A stretch of 64,000 nucleotides of DNA. Origin: Anisakis pegreffii (lineage: Eukaryota > Nematoda > Chromadorea > Rhabditida > Anisakidae). Positions 36,620-49,600 of this stretch are shown in pieces. The stretch covers positions 280,961-344,960 of the forward strand of contig JAPYMA010000378.1 in the NCBI GenBank assembly GCA_035041965.1. The letters run 5' to 3'. How positions within the stretch are numbered: the stretch's first letter is position 1; each line of letters starts with the position of its first letter. A program made the translations under genes and the position numbers. The notes beneath the pieces were generated by a model. The model made no database searches and was not told the DNA's origin. It saw only the letters and a list, made by a program, of their open reading frames with translations.

Positions 36620-39600
36620 TACAAACCAACTCTTTTTAATTATTCCTTCTTCTCATCATTCTCTTCTTTCTTCGGATTTCTTTCATTTAGAACACGTCGG
36701 CTTGTAATCGAAGCCTGGCTTGTGCAACCCATAAGTTTACCAGTCAGCCAGTTATCGTCTTCATCAAGCTTCTTATAAGTGGTTGCAGTCCTCGCTATCG
36801 ATGGCGTTTCGCAATGCTATTTCCTTGAGGGCCATGATGCGTTGATTGTTTAATGAGATGTATAGTGCATTATTCTCCAGTGTACTGTCAGTGACACTGT
36901 CGCTCGTAATGAGCAGGTCACTGCCTGGGTTGAAAGGTTATCATTGAGTTGTCTTGAAGTAATTATCTCGTGTCAATCACGACACTAATCAATATGGCGG
37001 TAAACTTTTTGATAATTGTATCTCACGATGAGACGACGGGTTATTTTGTGATTTGTATTTTAGTATTGATTCTTGATTCGACGACGGGTTGTTTTAGGTG
37101 CATTCTTTAATGCTTACATTAGATCACTTCGAGTAATTGATTGCATGCCTTTCTTCAAATAATTAATGCTAAGTTTATTCACTTATTTATTTCGTCAGCA
37201 ATTACAACTCATTGCGAGTTTGTGCCTCTCAGTTATCACCTTCATATCACATTCTTTCTTCCTGCTCAGTCATCTCTGTGTTTATCTCTATTTTTTCTCA
37301 TCGCATTTGGGTTCCTTAATGATTTGAGTAAATAACAGTAGGATTCGTATACGCATTGTCAGAAAACTTCCGAAAGTCGTTTATGTGAATAGTTTGACTT
37401 TTCGTTCAGCTAAATGGTAAATGCGAATGTTTTTGGGAGAACGAAAAATTTTGACAGTGGATGACTTCCTTTCCCAGTTGTTTATCTTCATTGCTAACTT
37501 GAATATTTTCTGGCCAGACTCGATTGAGTTGTCAGTGTAATAATGTTACGTAACAGTGAAGTATATAAACAAAATTATTTTCAAAACTCACAAGGCAATT
37601 TGAATAATCGTAAACATTAGTTGCTTCTCTTATCGCCTTATCAGTCTATTTGTATCAGTGCTTCTCTTCTTGCGTTGAAATATTATCAAGTGAAATTCGA
37701 ATGCATTTCATGAAATGGTTACTTCGAGCTTTCTCAGCACTGGTGCTATCAAAAAGGAATTGTGCATATTCTTTGAAATCAGCCGCTTACTCTTCCACTT
37801 TCCTTTAACTTTAACTATGACAGAGTAATTTCAGATATATCTAGATTATTTCACTCTACCTGTCTTTTATCGTTTTCCAATTACCATTCGATCATTACTG
37901 CCTAATTACTGCTATGAGTATTTGCCGAGCGTATTACAGCATGCTGCTTATTTCATATATTCATTACCTCACTGCCTTGTTTTAGGCAGATATTCTCAAA
38001 TTGATCAATAAGAAGAATGTGCGATAGAGCAGTCTTATTATTGTGATCTCATTGTTGCCTTAAGATATATATTTTTTTCGTATTACTTTCACTCAGCTAA
38101 ATTGAATGTCATTGATTAATTAGACTTTTTCGTACATATTTTAAATGCATTCGTGGATTATTCAGCATTCATCTGCGTTTATTTATGTGATGCTCAAGTT
38201 GAGTTGATTGATTGTCAGTGGAATATCATAAATCACATATGCTGAGCATTATTCCCGTGCATAAGAATAAGTTATATTCTAACAGTTGCACATGCATACT
38301 CTATAGTGGCTCTAATTCATCTGTTGATAATACCTTTTCAGCGATCAGCATTTTCATGCGCATCTCCATCAGTATTATCGATATATTTCACTTCTCGACG
38401 TCTTTTCGTTCTCAGCAACTAATTCGAATGTTTTCAATTTACTATAAATTATAACGGTGCTTCGTAAACCAGAATTTATTATTTTGTCCAATATGAACCG
38501 TGTATGTGTGTCATAACTTATATTAGAATGCTGACCTGATTTTCGTTTTATTAATAAATAGAATCGCATTACGTGTATCTTAATAACAGTTTAACCAGTG
38601 ATAATGAAAGTGACTTAAGGTATTTACAGTAGCAATAATAACGATAACGGTACTAATAAGAAAAATAATAACAATTATAATAATAACTGGTAAATAATGA
38701 TAAGTAACCGTAAATAATAGTAATGATTATTATTGGTAATATTGACAGCGATAATAATAATATTAGTGCTAATTATTATAAAATGTCACAAATTATATCA
38801 GCAGTTAGTGCGACTGTGTTTTTGATTACATTGTACTGTTTATATCCAATTTTTGAACATTGGAATCGTTTATGTTTGTTTGGAAACGTTGAATGTTAAT
38901 TGAGTGGTTATTAGAGTGAGTGACGATATCCGAATTCGTAATGTATCCGATTGATTGAATGTGGAATGAAGAGATTGAAACGTTGATTGTTGAAGATAGG
39001 AAGGGAGATGTTTCTACTCATCACTTAGGTGAGATCGTTTCGTGAAACAATATGCACTCGATTATTGAAAGTATTTCCCATTGTGGCATTATGCTTAAAA
39101 CTTTATCGTGAATTATGTCTGATAATACTTACTATTAGTTATTGTATATATTAGTCTGACGCATAAAATAAATGCTTTCATATACATTTTTAAAAATAAT
39201 ATGCAATAATATCATAAGAACATTATTGAATAACTGATATGATCGGTTGAGGTTGAGCTGAGGGCATAATCAGGTTCGAGGCCGGCGAAGGTAGGGGATA
39301 AGGTCGGGAATGGGAGATGTTGTGCATGCTCGGGGTTCTCGATCTGATCCCACAGTGCACGTATGTATGAAAGATGGGACGAGGCGATTGAGAAACGGCC
39401 GTATAAATTCACATGTTGTGGTTGATTAGTGGGGTGTTGTTGGAATGCGTAGCGAGCGATTTCCTTAGGCGATGATTTAATTGTTCGGATGAATGCGATT
39501 GATTTGGTGAGTGAAATCTTTGATAAGTGGATGCGAGAGAACAGTGTTTCTGAAACATTAATTAATGTTTTCGTATTAAGACTTTATTCGTTTTATGTCA

Positions 39601-40626
39601 GTTGCGGAAACTATGCCATCAAGTCGTTTCGTGTTGCATTATTTATCATTGATTGTTTCGTTTCGATCCTGGTGATTCCGATACGAAAATGATTTGACGA
39701 AGAACCATTGAGTACGGACGGAATCACTTGAAACGCTGAGCTGTTGATGTCGATTCACATCGATCATAAATGATCACCAATTCTCTTACGAGATCGTTTG
39801 TGGTATATGTGTTTACTTGGATAGTTATTGTTGCTTATCTTATCATGCAGTTTGATATGCCGTCGATACAAATGACCACTCCCTGTCAGATAACGAATTT
39901 GTGATAAGGTGCGAGTTGTTTGTGTTTTATGACGATTAAATGCCACCACTGGGATCCATTAAACTATGAAACAATTCTGAACGATCGGTGCATTTTTAAG
40001 TGAGTGATAAGCAGCTCATCAAGTATATATGTGCGTCTTTCTGTTATCATTGAAAATTGCTTTATCATAAATCGTTTGATGTTTCCGTTGTGCGTAGCTT
40101 TTAAAGAACGTTCGTCAGTGTATGCAATCTTCAGTGCTCACTTGAGTCGCGAATCTGCTTGTTGTCCGCGAATTTGAGAGCGGCGAGAGTGCTGTCACAC
40201 TCCGCTTCAACGAATGATGCAGAGGGTGATTTTCATTATTCGGTGATTTTACTGAATGAATACGACTGTATGTTCTCATCGATTGCTTTCGAAAGTTATC
40301 GTGCAGTCTTCTCGTTGTGCTTTTGACACATCGAGCAAGAAATTTATTCCGCGTCTTTGCATCCAGCTGTAAGAATAACTGCTGCTATAAAACGTGCTGC
40401 TAACTCGTTGCACCATCGTCGCTAGCATCGTCGTATTGTGTATTGATCTGTTCTGATCGATCAAATACGAACGTTTTTCTTATTGGACGAAAAGTCGTCT
40501 ATTGAATTGATAAGAGTGTCAATGGAGTGAGTATTTCAACAATTCAATACACTGATTCTTTTCAGATCGCAATTTTAGGCGCAATAAGTTGGAGTTTTTA
40601 ATCGAAGTGTTGTATGTGCATAACGA
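36620..40626. other. Spacer upstream of the SLC27 gene
   Basis: No supported gene. 38630-38790 is rich in AAT/ATA repeats. 39240-39440 is locally G+C-richer with a minus-strand open frame of 66 codons that I cannot assign. 40120-40470 has CG-containing motifs (GTCGCGAATC, GAGAGCGGCGAGAG) like those before the TPR-GoLoco gene and probably contains the SLC27 promoter. TTTTCAG ending at 40565, 61 bp before the start codon, is a likely 5' UTR or spliced-leader acceptor. Confidence 0.5.
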
Positions 40627-43600
40627 ATGGATCCTATGCTTGTTAAGTATAATTCGATATTACGCCTGAGTTTATTTATATTTGCGTTGCTGTTGTTACT
40701 TTGTAAATGTTGGATATATTCACTTGCTGTGGGCATTGCATATTGCTGCTTCAGTCCGAACACCTTACATCATTTCTCTATCACGATACCACGCGATATT
40801 CGGTTAGTTTTTTTTTTTTTTTAAATTATCTTTTCCATTGCAAATTTGCGTATTCATTCCATCAATCTATTTTCGGTGATCTATTATCATCAGTTTTTTT
40901 CATCAGTCTGTTTTCATTTTCATACGAACTGTAATAAATCATTTCAAATGTTATCATTAATTTCAATCGACATGTCAATTCATTCTTGAACAGACTGATG
41001 TTCATGCAGAGATGTATTTTTTCCCTACAAATTGTATGTGACCTTATCAAAAATAATTGCATTGTCACTATTTTCATGCGAAGTCAATTAATTTTTGGTA
41101 GTTGAAAAAGGATTTACCCTGTAAAATTAATTTTGTTTCTCACACAGAGAAAAAGATTTGAGATTCAAGTTTCCAACACGCTCTGAAAAAACCTTCATCG
41201 GCCTATCGGTGATGAACAAGGATGTATATTCGAATGAGTTAAATTCACCTCTTGTCAACTGAGAATATTATTTTAATGTTAACTTATGTTATCGTAAATG
41301 TTCATTTTCGTTCTTTATTACAGAGGTCTTTTATTGTTGATGCGTGTCAAATGGAACATTAAGTGCAGAATGATAGCGAATCGTCCGATGCATGAAATAT
41401 TTCTGGAAAATGTTAGAAAATGTCCAAATAAAGAAGCGTACGTTGAGATCGGTACACATCGAAGAGTCACCTTTATGCAATTCAACGATCTCACCAATCG
41501 ATACGCTAATTTTTTCAAGGTTTCACTTCATTCCATTTGTAACAGTGTTCTTTTAACGTGATTATTTTGTTTATGCAAATCCATCCGCTTTATTTGTGTG
41601 ATCGATGTCGCTTCAACGGATGCGTCGTTATGCATTTCAGACGTTCGCTATATGAAAATTAGTCATTGTTCATTTTATTCATCTGAAACGGAGCATTTCT
41701 CATTTTGTTTATCTTTAAAACATCACACATGCAAGTCCTTTGCAAAAATAGAAAAATTGCGCGAATCAGTTGGAAAATACTAATGTCGAGTTTTTTGAGA
41801 TCATCAACACTGATCGATCATGATGAATTTGATCAGTAACCTTCTCATTTCATTTTTGCAAAACAGCGGAAAACAATACCAAAAAATTCCACCCAGTATT
41901 GTTTTTCGCCGTTTTGCTCACAGTAAAAGGACGGTGTTATTTGACGAATCTTTCTTGTGTTGACACAAGAAACGCTAGAAGTTCAAAGTAAAGCAGTGAA
42001 ACGAGTAATGCAAGTCCATAGCTGTAAAGAAGGAACTGAAATCAGTCGTGTTTTGTTCACAATTTTTATCATTAGTCATTGAAGCAAAAATTCGAGAATT
42101 TGATGTGATAATATGCAATCACGTCTTGATAAGGGTGAGCGAATTCAGTGTATAGTTTGAACACATAACGTTTTCTGCGATAAAATCATGACATCTACTT
42201 GAAATCATCACGCGCGATTTCCATTACACAATCCAGTTGTAGTAATTTCCATCCATAAGTTACTGTTCGAAAGCAATTGTTTGGTTGAGAAATACGTGTT
42301 TGATACAGATCCACAATTCGAAAACTATTCTTCATTCAAAATTTTGTTCAAATCTGTTTTAGTACTCTACTGAATGAAATACGATTGCGAGAAGTGCTAC
42401 TGAATGTATAGCTGATGTCCTATGAGCATGGTATGAGGCTATACCCAAGAGCACTGCGTTATATTAAACACTAAGCAATCTTTGGTCAACCGCTAAATAT
42501 GGTAACCCAGTGCTTCTCACGTTCGGGTGCTCCATTGCCCCTTTTGATGATCTAGTAGGTCTTCGTTACCCCCTCCCCCCCGCTTCATGCAAGAACTTAA
42601 TATTTCTACGTATAAGGTCAGGAACAAACGGAAAGGCGGCCCAGAAATTTCTCACCGATTTTGAATGCAATTTCTGGTATTTTATTGCTCTCAGTTTAGT
42701 TTGCACGCGGTGGCAATGAGCCTTCATGGAATCATATATCATGAATCGATTCTAGGTAATGTCAATTCTCCGGATTTTGTGGATTGATTGTTTAACATTA
42801 CCATTGCATACGGGAATCGCAGATCTTGTTAGCACGTTCACGATGGTATTCAACATCGCTGGACTTCCTCTTAGACTATGTGTTCCTTACTACTGCAATC
42901 GATTATGATTGCATGAAAAGCTGTGACACGCTTACTTCACGCTTGCTGTCTATGACACGCTTAATTCAAACTGATTTAGATGAATTCTCATTCTTTTCAG
43001 ACATGTTGTATTCACTCTCATAGCTATTCCATGTGAATAATGTTCGCTTGATGACTTTTTCTTATTCCGTCTTATTTCACTTCACAGTTGGAATCAATTT
43101 CTTATGCTGTAGCATATCCTATTTACTGGATACGTTGACGAGTGTTGACAGCCGAAATCAACAACACAGCAATCAAATATTATTGCTCAACAATATTTGA
43201 CAGTCAAATGCCCAATTATAGAGTGTATTTGATAGAATAAGAATTTGGCCTTAGTTGTTGAGTGAAATGAATAAGAAATTAGCAAAAGAGAACATTTTTG
43301 GTGATAAAAGTTATGGAGTGATTGCAACAGCAAGGAGAAGAATGAAAAACCTGTTAAAACGAATGAAAACCCTGTTAGGCCTGGACGAACTAATGATACT
43401 TAGAAAATAGGAAAATGAAAAGTGTTGCCATCAACCAACCGTATTTATGTGCTCAACTTAAAAAACACCATCATGAAATAACAACTGCGCGAAATACTAA
43501 TTTCCCGGCTCCCTCCATTATCACTTCACACCTCCAAATTTACCCAAAATGGGTAATTTCACCCCTAACAAAGATCACTTTTAAGCAGCCAAATTTGGCA

Positions 43601-46600
43601 AAAACCAATAAAGAAGCACTAATGAGTCGAAACGTGAAGATGTTACGTATCATAAATTCACTGAGCAACCATTTACGATTAGCATTTTGAAGTTTAAACG
43701 ATGATCTCATGTAGTTTAGCTGTTAATTGCGTAATGTTTACAATTTCCGGCAGTGGTATTCATTGCTCAACGAAAATATGTGTAGTAGGGGGAGATATTT
43801 TCGAATTAAAAAAGTTGGAACTCTGAAAAGTGCAGTTCCAAGTTTTAGAAAAAGAAATCTTTTGTTGTAAGAACAATCTGTGTAAAATTTCGTCGGAAAA
43901 AAACAAGAAAAATGAAAAGGAGTCTTATCAGTTTTCCTCTGGCCTCAGATGTATTAATGCACGAATTTCGATTTTGGAATTTTCTTGGTCTCTTCATCCA
44001 GAAGAGTGTTTTTTCGGTCGGAAACAACCCAAGTGAAAATTTATCGAAAAAACTATATTGAAAAGTCTCATCGGCTACCGTATTCTCAGACTGGTAGAAC
44101 AACAATTTGACGCATCTTCTTTGCCTCTCAGAATAAGTTTTTTGAAGCATGGTTTCAGATGGTTCATATTTGGGTTAGAAGGTATCTTGTTGATATATAA
44201 GGCTGGAAATTCCAGAAACTGCCATTACAAACTAATTTTTCGAAGCGAACTTTCGCATAGGTAGTTTCGGGATCAGGTGGCGTACTATTTTGAGCCGGGG
44301 CCTGAGAAATTCCGATTCGAAAAGAAAATTTTCTCATTAGTGTGCCGTCAGTAAAATAGCATAAAAGGCGTAATGGTAGTGATGTGATGTTGGAAAATGA
44401 ATAGTGAAAATTACATCGGAATTTGATAACCATAGAGTGATTATAAAAACACAATAATGCAGCAAAATCGAATTGAATGAAGATTTCTTTGTGAAAGTAG
44501 AAACAATAAACTGGAAAATAAACATCCAAATGCCTGTGAAAAATCATGTCAGAACTTTTGTTTTTGTCTGGAAGAATGCGTGAATTCAAGATGAATGACG
44601 AGTGAAATTGGAGAGAGCACGAAAATAACAGCAATGAAACAAGAAAGGAAAAGAAAAATGAGGACATTAAGGATGCGATAATATTACAGTAACTATAGTA
44701 GGGACATAATTCCTGAAGTATGTGCAGTTTTATGGACGAATTAGCAATTGTTGCACGCTGATGTAGGATAATGAGTTGGGAAATGATATGAATTTTATTA
44801 ATGTGATAACTTCAGCAGTTTGCTGTGTTTAATGTACTCGACACACAAAAATGATTTACCATTATATCACCGTCACATTGAACAGGCTTTGATTCATGAT
44901 AAAGGGTCATTGCTGATTGAATAAATCGAAATCGCATATTATGTAAATTATTTCGTCGTTGAGATGCATTAAGTTCATCATTATCTATTACTTTCTCATT
45001 GTTGTAATTCTCAGATCGTCATTATTATCCATCATCATTTGAAACAGACCAATATCGTTCAGCAAATAATGAAACGTTTTTGTTTTGTTTCATCGATTTT
45101 TTTTGTTTCGAAGCTTCAAAGCACATTAAGCTTCAAAGCAATCTCCCGTTGTGATCTCTGAACATAACCGCTCGCTAGTGTTTGATGGACAGTTGTGTTG
45201 GATTCGAACATGGTACCATAATTATAAATGCATGAAAAAAGTATAACTGTAATATTTCAGGATGAAGGATATGAATTTGGAGATGTGATATCGTTATTTA
45301 TGAGTAACAGTATTGATTATGTTGCAGTCTGGATGGGTTTGAGCAAATTAGGCGTTATATCGGCATGGATTAATTCGAATCTCAAATTAGAATCGCTCAT
45401 TCACTCAATTAAATCATCAAATTCCAAGGCTGTCATTACAACGTCTCAATTACTGCCTAGTTAATTGCCATCATATTTGTTTATTTTAATGCACCATTTC
45501 TCTGTTATTCGGTAATTGTTATCAGTGTTACGATTAGAATACAAACAGATAAACAGAAATGTCAGTAAAATGATCAAAACTGAAATAATCAGGCTGAATG
45601 ATTTGATGTGATGATCATCGTGTCATCCTATTCCATGATTTTAGTTGAATTTAAGTTGCTTTTAGTTTTATCGCTTTTTGATCACATTTTATTGGATATT
45701 TATCATTTCTCATTTATGATTCTCCACATCATCAGTTGCAATTGTAGTAATAAGATCATTGATATTAGTAAAAGCATTCACGAAATCGTAACACTAATTC
45801 AACGCTTATATTTCAAATTCAGTTTGTCATTTACAGTTGGTGAAACCTCTGAATGCAGCCTTTTAAGCATTTATGAGACTGTTTTCATATCGTTAACTTT
45901 TGCAGCGCTGGAGACAATATTCGGAAATGGTCTTATGAATCAATGCAAAATATATGTCATCGACACAACAGCTGAGAATCATCTGAACGTATTTCACATA
46001 AAGGATAAGATTTTAAAACAGAAAACGGATGAGCCAAAATCTCCATCATCGCTTAATTTTCAGTGTTTGTGTTCCCTCTGATATTCATTTCATGCAATTC
46101 TCACTCATTTCATTTCCTGTCCGATTTCTGATTTATTATGACAATACATTAATAGTGTTTATCTATGACTTGGATATGATCTGTGATTTGAAATTTGATA
46201 CACTGACAGCTTATGCGTGCTTTTGGAGTACAAAAGCAGGTGCTCAGTCACTCGCTGAATTCGTTCACTCTCACGTTCATCATTTAAGACGTGGACCGAT
46301 GCGTTGATGAAACTGTTTAGTGATATCATCTTCACTGAAATATTTATATCACGTTTTGTTAACTGGTGATATCAATAATCACGTTTTGTTAATTTCAGCT
46401 ATTCTTTGCTACATCTACACATCTGGTACTACTGGCCACCCCAAACCAGCGATTATTAAACATTTTAGGTAATCTCTTGAATTCATCTGTTTGAATTTGA
46501 TTTCAAAAATTATTTATTTAGTAACATTCATCAATGCTTTTAAAGAACAAATGAATTGAATTGACTCATCGAAGAACGATCTATTATATTCTTAAAGTAA

Positions 46601-49600
46601 ATTTAAGTGATGAGATGAAGTTCCGTCAGTTTTTCAATCCGAAAATGAAACCATTGAATCATCTCGAGAAAGTCCAACAGAAAATGGAGTATATTAGAGA
46701 CAAATTCTTTGCAATTGAACTGTCATAAAGATATTGTTCATTTTGGATCATCCGTCAAAAAATTTGATTCTGAACACATTTTGTTGAATATATTTTGTCT
46801 ATAAAATGAAGACGAAGATGATTTATTGGAAATTCGAATACTTTTGCTAATTAGTGCCGCAAGTTTGGTTTTGAAAAATAACGAAAATTCTTTGCGTTGT
46901 ATACTGGATTCAACGCAACGAACCATTCAAAATAGTATGAAAACGCGCTTATAGTAATTAGTCAACTACGCTAGGTCGTTTTCACGAGAATACTCCTAAT
47001 TGCAACTATTCGAAATCTAAAAATGTTCGACCAAAGCCCATCCCGAACTTTTTGTTCAATTGCAAACAAAATTTTCGCTGAGAATTCCTACCACCATATT
47101 GCATAGCCAACGATAAATCTGCCTCGGTGCGATATGTTTTGCAACCTCCATCACTCTGTTCTGCGGACATTGGCTTTTTATGTCTTCTCTGCAATGCTCA
47201 AACTCAGAATGACACATCAAAAACAAAGCTCTTTCGATATCAAATGAGACTGAAGTAGAATGTTGGTTCGAACTAAAAGCGATATTAAGAGATTTCTCGA
47301 AGGTACTTTTGTAATGATGAGCTAGATGTATGTGGTTATGCAATATCTTAGGAAATCGCTTAACGAGGAATGCGAAAGCCTAGAAGATAACTTAAACAAT
47401 TGCAGAGAAGAGTTAGATCGCTCGTGACTCGTTGATTACACCTAGGAGAGGGTTTTTCCGTAAACGTTAGTAAAAAGCTGTAACTCATAGTCATTGCCAT
47501 ATTGAACTCAACACGTTCTGCCATTATGTGAATGAGATGAATGCCATAATGCAGGCATGTAATGAACCAAAATTAAGATTCTATGTGATGGTGATGGGAT
47601 GCGGAAAATCGTTCAACATAATGTCGACAGATCGCATTTATGTAACAATGCCAATGTATCATAGTTCAGCTGGAATAATTGGTGTTGGACAAGCACTTTT
47701 AAATGCTTCTACATGTGTTATTCGAAAAAAATTCTCGGCGAGTAATTTTTGGATTGATTGCATCAATTATGAATGTACTGTGAGTCAATATATTGGAGAG
47801 ATGTGTCGGTAAGTTGATATTTCGCAGTAATCGATTGCCTCTCTTCACGTTTGAATACGACTGTTGATGTTTCATTTCGTTTTCGCTTTTCTCGAAAAAC
47901 AACAACCGAGAGAGATCATCGCAACATACTTTTCAAAACTCATATACGGTATCAGGCAAATGCTCATTCCTGTTTGTTCAACACAATCAGTCAGTAAAAA
48001 ATTTGATGTCCTTTAAGATGCAACTGTCGATGACTGTAAACGCCTATTTTATTCTGCGGCGAAATTTTTGGGTAGTTCTGCTGTTTTGCTTTCATTTAAA
48101 TGTGAGTGTATTCTGAACCAACAAAGAAAATTGAAGTTTAAAATTATTGTAAGCATGGAAGTTCATAGAAAAGCATCCCTTTTTTGGTGAAATCCTCATT
48201 ACGCCATTACAGCTGATCGATTTAAATTTCTTATCATATCATCCACAAACAAAAGATGTTTTCAAAAATAAACGAGACAACAATAGAAACAAAGTCAACA
48301 GTAAAAAATAATCAAGTGGCGGCAATCTGCACTACATTTTTCATTTCCTTCTAAGAATATCAACATGCTGAACAATTCGTTCGAGAGTCTGGATTGTTTG
48401 GCTCTCAGTACATTGTTTCCTAACGAAAACGCAAATGAAGAAAACTTCATTGAATTGTTATGTAACTTATTCGAAGTCACATAACTTAGAGAGCTCAAAC
48501 GGACTGATAGTGTTGCCTTAAAGCAGGCATTTGAGATATGTTTGAGTGTTCAACTCGGACCTTTTAGAATAGTAAAAGTACCCAAGTTCGAATTTAGTAC
48601 TTGTCATCGGGCAATATCTTACAATTAGTGTTGGAAACGACAAACATTTCCTTAAAGTCGGTACCTTGCGGATATTTTTACTTGAATCAGCGGAAGTTTG
48701 AAAAAAAGTAGCTCGCTAAATCACCGGCCAAAGAAAATGGCGCAGATGATCGCTACTTTGTGCCGCTAAAAATTATTTTGACGGAAGTTATTATTGCTAT
48801 TTTCCGCTATGTGAAAATAGTAACGAGTTACTTCGCTACCGAAACAAGTAGCTATCTAGTAGCGGAATAACAAATAGCACGATATTGCCCACCACCGGTT
48901 AAATCATATGATCAATTTAGCAAATATTAACTAATGTATTTAATAATAATGATCATTAAATGAGTAATGAAATTGCTGCAATATCTCGTAGAATAAAGAG
49001 TGTAAGGGGATCTTTCAGATATTTATTAGCACAAAAAGAAATACCCGAAGAGAAACTTCACAAGGTGCGTTTGATGTACGGTAATGGACTTCGTATTGAA
49101 ATATGGCGTGATTTCGTAACTCGTTTTCATATCGCTAAAATCGGAGAGTTTTATGGTAGCACCGAGGGGAACTCGAATATTGGTTCATTGTTGCATTATT
49201 TGTATTCAATAACGTCCAAGTATTGCTATAGGCTAATAATCATTCAAATGATTCTGTCAAGACAACTTCTAGAATATCTACCGGAATAACTATGATCAAA
49301 CCTATTGTGATAGAAAACTTTTCTCACCTAACAAATAGTTATTTGATTTTGATGATCAATAAGAATATTGGAGGTACCAATAAAGAATCATCATAACAGT
49401 CAGTAATGGGCGCTCGCGAGAAAAGAGCCATTCGCTCAGAGAAGAAGAAATGTTTGAGCTGCTGATGCTCATGCTCGTCGGTTATTTTTTGTTCACTGTA
49501 GTGCCCGCTCACTGCACATGCCCTCGAATACTAGTTGTGCTCGCGAGTCTCTCATTACTGATTATAAAAATAACAGTTCTTACATCAGTTGTATAGTCGG

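Larger units (their letters stand above)
41520..45260 (+). other. Large intron 2 of the SLC27 gene (3.7 kb)
   Basis: Bounded by TTCAAG|gtttca and atttcag|GATGAAGG, joining NRYANFFK to DEGYEFGDV. It contains an inverted repeat at 41858-41917 and a 167-codon minus-strand open frame at 44164-44667. A hAT-like terminus (CAGTGCTTCTCACG near 42510) was seen, but no partner end was found. Confidence 0.65.

Noticed and set aside
39273..39283. GGTTCGAGGCC, similar to a tRNA B box
   Set aside because: No A box or cloverleaf can be drawn around it on either strand; likely chance.
42508..42700. CAGTGCTTCTCACG, like a hAT terminus
   Set aside because: No inverted partner end or target duplication found nearby.
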